Shown: positions 5,461-8,269 of the stretch, one piece after another
How positions within the stretch are numbered: position 1 is the first letter of the stretch
Layout: every line of letters begins with the position of its first letter
Source: Kiritimatiellia bacterium
GTDB lineage: Bacteria > Verrucomicrobiota > Kiritimatiellia > UBA8416 > JABMPJ01
Reading direction: 5' to 3'
Length of the DNA stretch: 8,269 bases
Assembly (NCBI GenBank): GCA_029939545.1
Contig: JAOZSS010000103.1
Coordinates: 1-8,269, forward strand
Notes under the pieces: generated by a model
Seen by the model: the letters and a program-made list of their open reading frames with translations, nothing else
Databases searched by the model: none
Told to the model about the DNA's origin: nothing
Made by a program: the position numbers and the translations under genes

Positions 5461-6211
5461 CGATGACCTCCCCGTCCTTGCGGAAGATGCGTGTGGGGAA
5501 GACACTTCTCATGCTTTCGCCCACAAAACCGAGGGCATCGATCGGAGAGAGCCGCTGGTACGTGGGGCAGGGCGACAGGATTTCCACGAAACAGTACCCT
5601 TTGTCTTCGACCTGACACTGCATTGCCGTGTGGATAGCCTTGCGGGCCTTGCGGACGCCGGCAGCTCCGTCGATGGCAACGCGTTCGATATAGGTGGGGC
5701 GGTCCAGCGTGTTGATCAGTTCGCACATGCGGATCGGCGGCCCCATCGTTTCCACTTCCCGGCCGTCAGGCGAGGTCGATGTGCGCTGTCCTTCCATGGT
5801 AGTGGGGGCCATCTGGCCGCCGGTCATCCCATAGACCGCGTTGTTGATGAAGAAGACCGCTATATGCTCGCCGCGGTTGGCGGCGTGGATGGTTTCGGCG
5901 GTTCCGATAGCGGCCAGATCCCCGTCGCCCTGGTAGGCGAAGACGACTTTGTCCGGGGCGGCCCGCTTCATACCCGTGGCGACGGCCGGGGTGCGCCCGT
6001 GTGCCGCCTCGACGACATCGAAGTTCATGTAGAAATAGGCCAACACGGCGCAGCCGACCGGGGCAATGCCGATCACGCGTTCGCGAATCTCCAGCTTGTC
6101 CACCGCCTCGGCAATCAGCTTGTGCGCGATGCCGTGCCCGCAGCCGGGACAGTAGTGGGTTGGCGTGTCTGTCAGGGCCTCGGGTGGGCGACTATGTGGG
6201 GTGAGCGCCAT
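5453..6211 (-). CDS. korB: 2-oxoacid:ferredoxin oxidoreductase, beta (TPP-binding) subunit
   Basis: This subunit binds thiamine pyrophosphate and passes electrons from 2-oxoacid decarboxylation to iron-sulfur clusters. The 252-residue protein contains CPGCGHG (21-27), the TPP/Mg motif GDGD (95-98) followed by INNAVYGMTGGQ (122-133), and the family segment AYFYMNFDVVEAAHGR. Cysteines 21, 24, 54 and 215 are placed like the [4Fe-4S] ligands of OFOR beta subunits; this match is inferred from spacing. The start is ATG 6211, which overlaps the korA stop codon (TGATG), indicating translational coupling. The frame is open about 79 codons further upstream, but that extension overlaps korA and has no family resemblance. 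Its end overlaps korC by eight bases. The length is slightly short but normal for KorB/VorA-type subunits without an extra domain. Confidence 0.93.
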   Translation of the reverse strand: MALTPHSRPPEALTDTPTHYCPGCGHGIAHKLIAEAVDKLEIRERVIGIAPVGCAVLAYFYMNFDVVEAAHGRTPAVATGMKRAAPDKVVFAYQGDGDLAAIGTAETIHAANRGEHIAVFFINNAVYGMTGGQMAPTTMEGQRTSTSPDGREVETMGPPIRMCELINTLDRPTYIERVAIDGAAGVRKARKAIHTAMQCQVEDKGYCFVEILSPCPTYQRLSPIDALGFVGESMRSVFPTRIFRKDGEVIDA

Positions 6212-7254
6212 CAGATTGCCTCGATCCGTTTCAAAATGTCTCGTTGCTCGGGAACGAGTCCACCCAATCGGTTCTCGAGTAGCACGTCCACCCCGCTTCC
6301 GGCGGCAAGTTGTACGTCCTCGATCAGCTGCCCCGCGCTCATCTCCACAACCAGGATAGTCTTCACTGTTGATGCCAGCTCGCGGATGCGGGCTGAGGGG
6401 AAAGGCCAAAGCGACACGGGACGCAGGAGTCCTACCTTGTGCCCACAAGCGCGGGCCTCGATGAGCGCGCCCTTACAGGCGCGGGCACTGCTTCCGTAGG
6501 CCACGAGCAGGATGTCGCAGTCGTCGGTCATGCGCTCTTCGACGCGCACTTCCTTGGCCGCGATCTTGCGGTATTTCTCCTGCAAGTGCAGGTTAAGTTT
6601 CTCAAGCTCTTCCACGACGAGGTACAGTGAGCGAATCATGTTGGGTGCACGTCCCGCTGCGCCGGTGATGGCCCACGGCTTCTTGGTATCCGGGGTAACC
6701 GGAGGTCGCAGCTCAAACGGCTCCATCATCTGGCCCAGCCTGCCGTCTGTCAGGATCATGACGGGGCCGCGATATGTGTCTGCCAGATCGAAGGCGGTGA
6801 AGGTGAGGTCGTGCATCTCTTGCACCGAGTCGGGTGCGAGGACGATCTGGCGATAATCACCATGACCGCCACCCTTTACCGCCTGGAAGTAGTCGGCCTG
6901 GGCCGGGGCGATGTTTCCGAGGCCCGGACCGCCCCGCTGCACGTTCACGATTACGGCCGGCAGTTCGGCACCCGCCAATGTAGAGATGCCCTCCTGCTTG
7001 AGGCTGATTCCAGGGGAGGAAGAGCTGGTCATGGCCCTTTTGCCTGCCGCGCTGGCACCGTATACCATGTTGATGGCCGCCAGTTCGCTCTCTGCCTGCA
7101 GAAATACGCGGTCGTTCGGCGGCATATACGTGGCCATGTAGGAGGTCAGCTCATTCTGGGGTGTGATGGGATAGCCGAAATAGCAGTCGCAGCCGGCGCG
7201 GATGGCGGCTTCACCCAGTGCCGTGTTGCCGTTCATGAGGACACGCTCAGTCAT
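6211..7254 (-). CDS. korA: 2-oxoacid:ferredoxin oxidoreductase, alpha subunit (KorA/VorB type)
   Basis: This is the substrate-binding and pyrimidine-domain subunit of the complex, which oxidises a 2-oxoacid and CoA to acyl-CoA and CO2 while reducing ferredoxin. The 347-residue protein begins NGNTALGEAAIRAGCDCYFGYPITPQ in the family manner and shows YPITPQNEL (28-36), LQAESELAAINMVYGA (52-67), TSSSSPGISLKQEG (76-89), RGGPGLG (107-113) and KGGGHGDY (127-134). A C-terminal transketolase-like domain follows (about 245-347: DILLVAYGSSARACKGA). The start ATG 7254 overlaps the end of the ferredoxin gene (ATGACTGA). Sequences like this are often named VorB (branched-chain 2-oxoacid) or KorA (2-oxoglutarate), and the two cannot be separated by eye. 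Frame and length are intact. Confidence 0.93.
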   Translation of the reverse strand: MTERVLMNGNTALGEAAIRAGCDCYFGYPITPQNELTSYMATYMPPNDRVFLQAESELAAINMVYGASAAGKRAMTSSSSPGISLKQEGISTLAGAELPAVIVNVQRGGPGLGNIAPAQADYFQAVKGGGHGDYRQIVLAPDSVQEMHDLTFTAFDLADTYRGPVMILTDGRLGQMMEPFELRPPVTPDTKKPWAITGAAGRAPNMIRSLYLVVEELEKLNLHLQEKYRKIAAKEVRVEERMTDDCDILLVAYGSSARACKGALIEARACGHKVGLLRPVSLWPFPSARIRELASTVKTILVVEMSAGQLIEDVQLAAGSGVDVLLENRLGGLVPEQRDILKRIEAI

Positions 7255-7477
7255 CCGTCACGTCCTCCCTGTCAATCTCGATTGCGGCTTCCGGGCACAT
7301 GTCCGCACACTGTTTGCACCCGATGCAGCGCTTGTCGGCGTGGTTGTCAGGCACACGATATCCCTTGGAGTTAAGCCGTTTGGACATGATGAGAAGGTCG
7401 CGCGGGCAAGCGTCAACGCACAGTTCACACCCCTTGCATCGTTCCCGATCAACCCGAACGTGGAATTGTTTCGCCAC
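7247..7477 (-). CDS. korD: 2-oxoacid:ferredoxin oxidoreductase, delta subunit (2x[4Fe-4S] ferredoxin)
   Basis: This is a small ferredoxin-like subunit that carries electrons from the catalytic core to free ferredoxin. The 76-residue protein has two complete CxxCxxCxxxCP motifs: CKGCELCVDACP (Cys 14, 17, 20, 24) and CIGCKQCADMCP (Cys 51, 54, 57, 61). These predict two [4Fe-4S] clusters. The start is GTG 7477, with a GGGAGGA ribosome site about ten bases upstream. It is the first gene of the operon and overlaps korA by eight bases. It is soluble, with no signal or membrane segment. The gene order delta-alpha-beta-gamma is that of known korDABC/vorDABC operons. Confidence 0.93.
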   Translation of the reverse strand: MAKQFHVRVDRERCKGCELCVDACPRDLLIMSKRLNSKGYRVPDNHADKRCIGCKQCADMCPEAAIEIDREDVTDD

Positions 7478-7522
7478 GATTTCTCAATCCTCCCGCCGCT
7501 CCCACAGCAGCAACAGAAACAA

Positions 7523-7551
7523 AGCATACGGACCCTGCACCATTAGGCCAA
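7523..7551 (-). promoter_or_regulatory. Weak candidate promoter for the kor operon
   Basis: On the minus strand TTGGCC (7551-7546), a 17-base spacer and TATGCT (7528-7523) match the sigma-70 boxes at four of six bases each. It lies about 45 bases upstream of the korD start, downstream of the GTTCG repeat. The match is weak and the site could be coincidental. Confidence 0.25.
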
Positions 7552-7566
7552 GTCGAAAGGAAGGAA

Positions 7567-7610
7567 GGGAAGTACGAACAGCCGAACATTCGCGAACAGC
7601 CGAGGTGCGA
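7567..7610 (-). repeat. GTTCG-family repeat upstream of the kor operon, copy 5
   Basis: Bases 7567-7592 are identical to the reverse complement of 4915-4940 (26 of 26). The remainder continues with another GAACAGCCGA unit and then diverges. With copy 4 it brackets the kor operon from the korC tail to upstream of korD. Confidence 0.85.
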
Positions 7611-7670
7611 AATGGGGGAGAGCTTGTTGTTCTGCAGCGATTCTTCGCCACTGCCCTGACCGCTCCGGGA

Positions 7671-7699
7671 TGGACATGAAAGGCACCAAGACCTACACT
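7671..7699 (+). promoter_or_regulatory. Candidate promoter for the short ORF at 7706, possibly leaderless
   Basis: TGGACA (7671-7676), a 17-base spacer and TACACT (7694-7699) resemble sigma-70 boxes (five of six and four of six). Transcription would start near 7706, which is the A of the ATG, so the message would have no leader. No ribosome site is seen before that ATG, which agrees with this. It is a prediction only. Confidence 0.35.
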
Positions 7700-7705
7700 C
7701 GTTGC

Positions 7706-7843
7706 ATGGAAAGAGTCGTCAATAAAGCCAAGTCTTTTGTCGAGGCGGACGCGTGGGATCGAAAGCAGCACCGCATGTCTCCTCAGGAGCGTGTTCGCGC
7801 GAGCTGCGTGCATCGTAGCGTTCCCTGTATGACTGGCCCTTGA
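7706..7843 (+). CDS. Short truncated ORF of unknown function
   Basis: This 45-codon frame begins MERVVNKAKSFVEADAWDRK then QHRMSPQERVRA. The pattern of a short acidic/aromatic helix followed by a (S/T)PxER helix is one I recall from small proteins of about 60-70 residues in PVC and related bacteria, often encoded next to nucleotidyltransferase genes. That association is from memory and unverified. After about residue 32 (base 7801) the expected arginine-rich helix is missing and the sequence becomes SCVHRSVPCMTGP. There the DNA is antisense to the end of the restriction-enzyme homology. The gene is probably 3'-truncated by the rearrangement at about 7802-7811. No partner gene follows. It may be a dead fragment. 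Confidence 0.5.
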   Translation: MERVVNKAKSFVEADAWDRKQHRMSPQERVRASCVHRSVPCMTGP

Positions 7844-8246
7844 ATTCAGGAAAGACGTCGAAATGCGGCTCGTCCACTTTGACGGGAGAGCGTGACCCCG
7901 GGCGTCTTCCATTAAGGATGATCCAGCCGACGAAAGGCTGTGGATGGGAGCCGAAGGCGTCCTCCCTGAAAGCGGTCCAGAGGTCCTTGGCTGTGCCCAC
8001 TGCTTCCTTCATCCGATTGTTGAAGTTGTTGCCGAATGAGCCGACCTGGCTCTAGAGTTCAATCGCTGCGACCAACTCACCTTGGTGCATCGTGGAATAT
8101 ACACTCACGAAAAGGTGAGCCATAACCTGAAAGCAACACCACTCTGGGCCAACGCCGAAACGGCATGAGATACCTCCTTCGGCAGCACTTCCTGATACCG
8201 CCGAGTCGAAATCAAAGGGTGTAACCGGTCTCCCGCTCCCGCTCAT
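7719..8246 (-). pseudogene. PaeR7I/XhoI-family type II restriction endonuclease remnant
   Basis: The minus-strand frame reads MHQGELVAAIEL, a TAG stop (8054-8052), then SQVGSFGNNFNNRMKEAVG, AKDLWTAFREDAFG, PQPFVGW, SRSPVKVDEPHFDVFPEF and SYRERYD. This is the central and C-terminal conserved region of PaeR7I/XhoI-type enzymes, which cut CTCGAG. In the family the segment before SQVG reads E-x-K, part of the PD-(D/E)xK nuclease site, so the TAG appears to replace the catalytic lysine (AAG to TAG is one base change). Recognisable homology runs from about 8093 to 7812. Upstream, 8094-8216 is not recognisable and joins a repeat-derived ATG at 8246. Downstream of RYD the protein no longer resembles the family before the stop at 7719-7721. 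No methyltransferase is present in the window. The family call is strong and the gene is clearly dead. Confidence 0.8.
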
Positions 8247-8254
8247 GCGGCTAA
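8217..8254 (-). repeat. Right arm of window-end inverted repeat
   Basis: This is the inverted partner of 15-52 (34 of 38 identical). On the minus strand it supplies ATG 8246 and the residues MSGSGRPVTP at the head of the restriction-enzyme remnant frame. Downstream of the final CCC the two copies are unrelated. Confidence 0.7.
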
Positions 8255-8269
8255 AAGCTCCCTGTTCCC

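Noticed and set aside
6212..6448. 79-codon upstream extension of korB
   Set aside because: It overlaps korA completely and is unlike any KorB N-terminus. ATG 6211 overlaps the korA stop, as is typical of this operon.
5381..6499. 372-codon open frame on the plus strand
   Set aside because: It is antisense to korB and the ends of korA and korC, whose family motifs are unmistakable. Its protein has no recognisable domains.
7484..7912. 142-codon minus-strand frame upstream of korD
   Set aside because: It runs through the GTTCG repeat, the promoter region and the antisense of the short ORF, and resembles no protein family.
8094..8216. Intact N-terminal half of the restriction enzyme
   Set aside because: None of the three minus-strand frames shows the family's N-terminal motifs. 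One alternative frame is open for about 40 codons but I cannot assign it.

Overview
The window is a GC-rich bacterial segment, probably from the PVC group and most likely Kiritimatiellota, Verrucomicrobiota or a related anaerobic lineage. This assignment is an inference. It rests on two families of dispersed repeats of a kind I associate with such genomes (CCACGGAGGCACAGAGG and tandem GTTCGGCTGTTCG), and on the gene types present: a ferredoxin-dependent 2-oxoacid oxidoreductase operon, an ankyrin/SUMF1 fusion and a eukaryote-like UDP-sugar pyrophosphorylase.

Layout from left to right. (1) 1-459: a four-helix-bundle (23S rRNA intervening-sequence type) gene broken by an in-frame TAA. (2) 492-1241, minus: an RluB/RsuA-type rRNA pseudouridine synthase. 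A GTTCG repeat is inserted in frame inside it, and a second copy supplies its stop codon. (3) 1242-1789: a repeat-rich stretch without intact genes. Inverted CCACGGAGG repeats bracket the decayed 3' end of a GxxExxY-family gene. (4) 1790-3187, plus: an intact UDP-sugar pyrophosphorylase. (5) 3188-3373: a convergent intergenic region with inverted CCACGGAGG arms around a 22-bp-stem hairpin. (6) 3374-4807, minus: a secreted ankyrin-repeat plus formylglycine-generating-enzyme-fold protein. (7) 4894-7477, minus: a four-gene operon, korD-korA-korB-korC, with overlapping gene ends. It encodes a complete 2-oxoacid:ferredoxin oxidoreductase. (8) 7706-7843, plus: a short truncated ORF. (9) 7719-8246, minus: the remnant of a PaeR7I/XhoI-family restriction endonuclease, with a nonsense codon apparently at the catalytic lysine. 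(10) The two window ends carry an imperfect inverted repeat (34 of 38 bases).

The core genes do housekeeping: ribosome maturation (RluB), nucleotide-sugar supply, and anaerobic 2-oxoacid oxidation linked to ferredoxin. The accessory genes (four-helix bundle, GxxExxY, restriction enzyme, short ORF) are all broken and all sit beside repeats. The most notable feature is how the GTTCG repeat has entered coding sequence. It forms an internal loop and the C-terminus of RluB, the C-terminal tail of KorC, and the n-region of the signal peptide of the ankyrin/SUMF1 protein. I see no convincing new multi-gene system. The repeat families and the way they reshape genes are the part most worth a second look.
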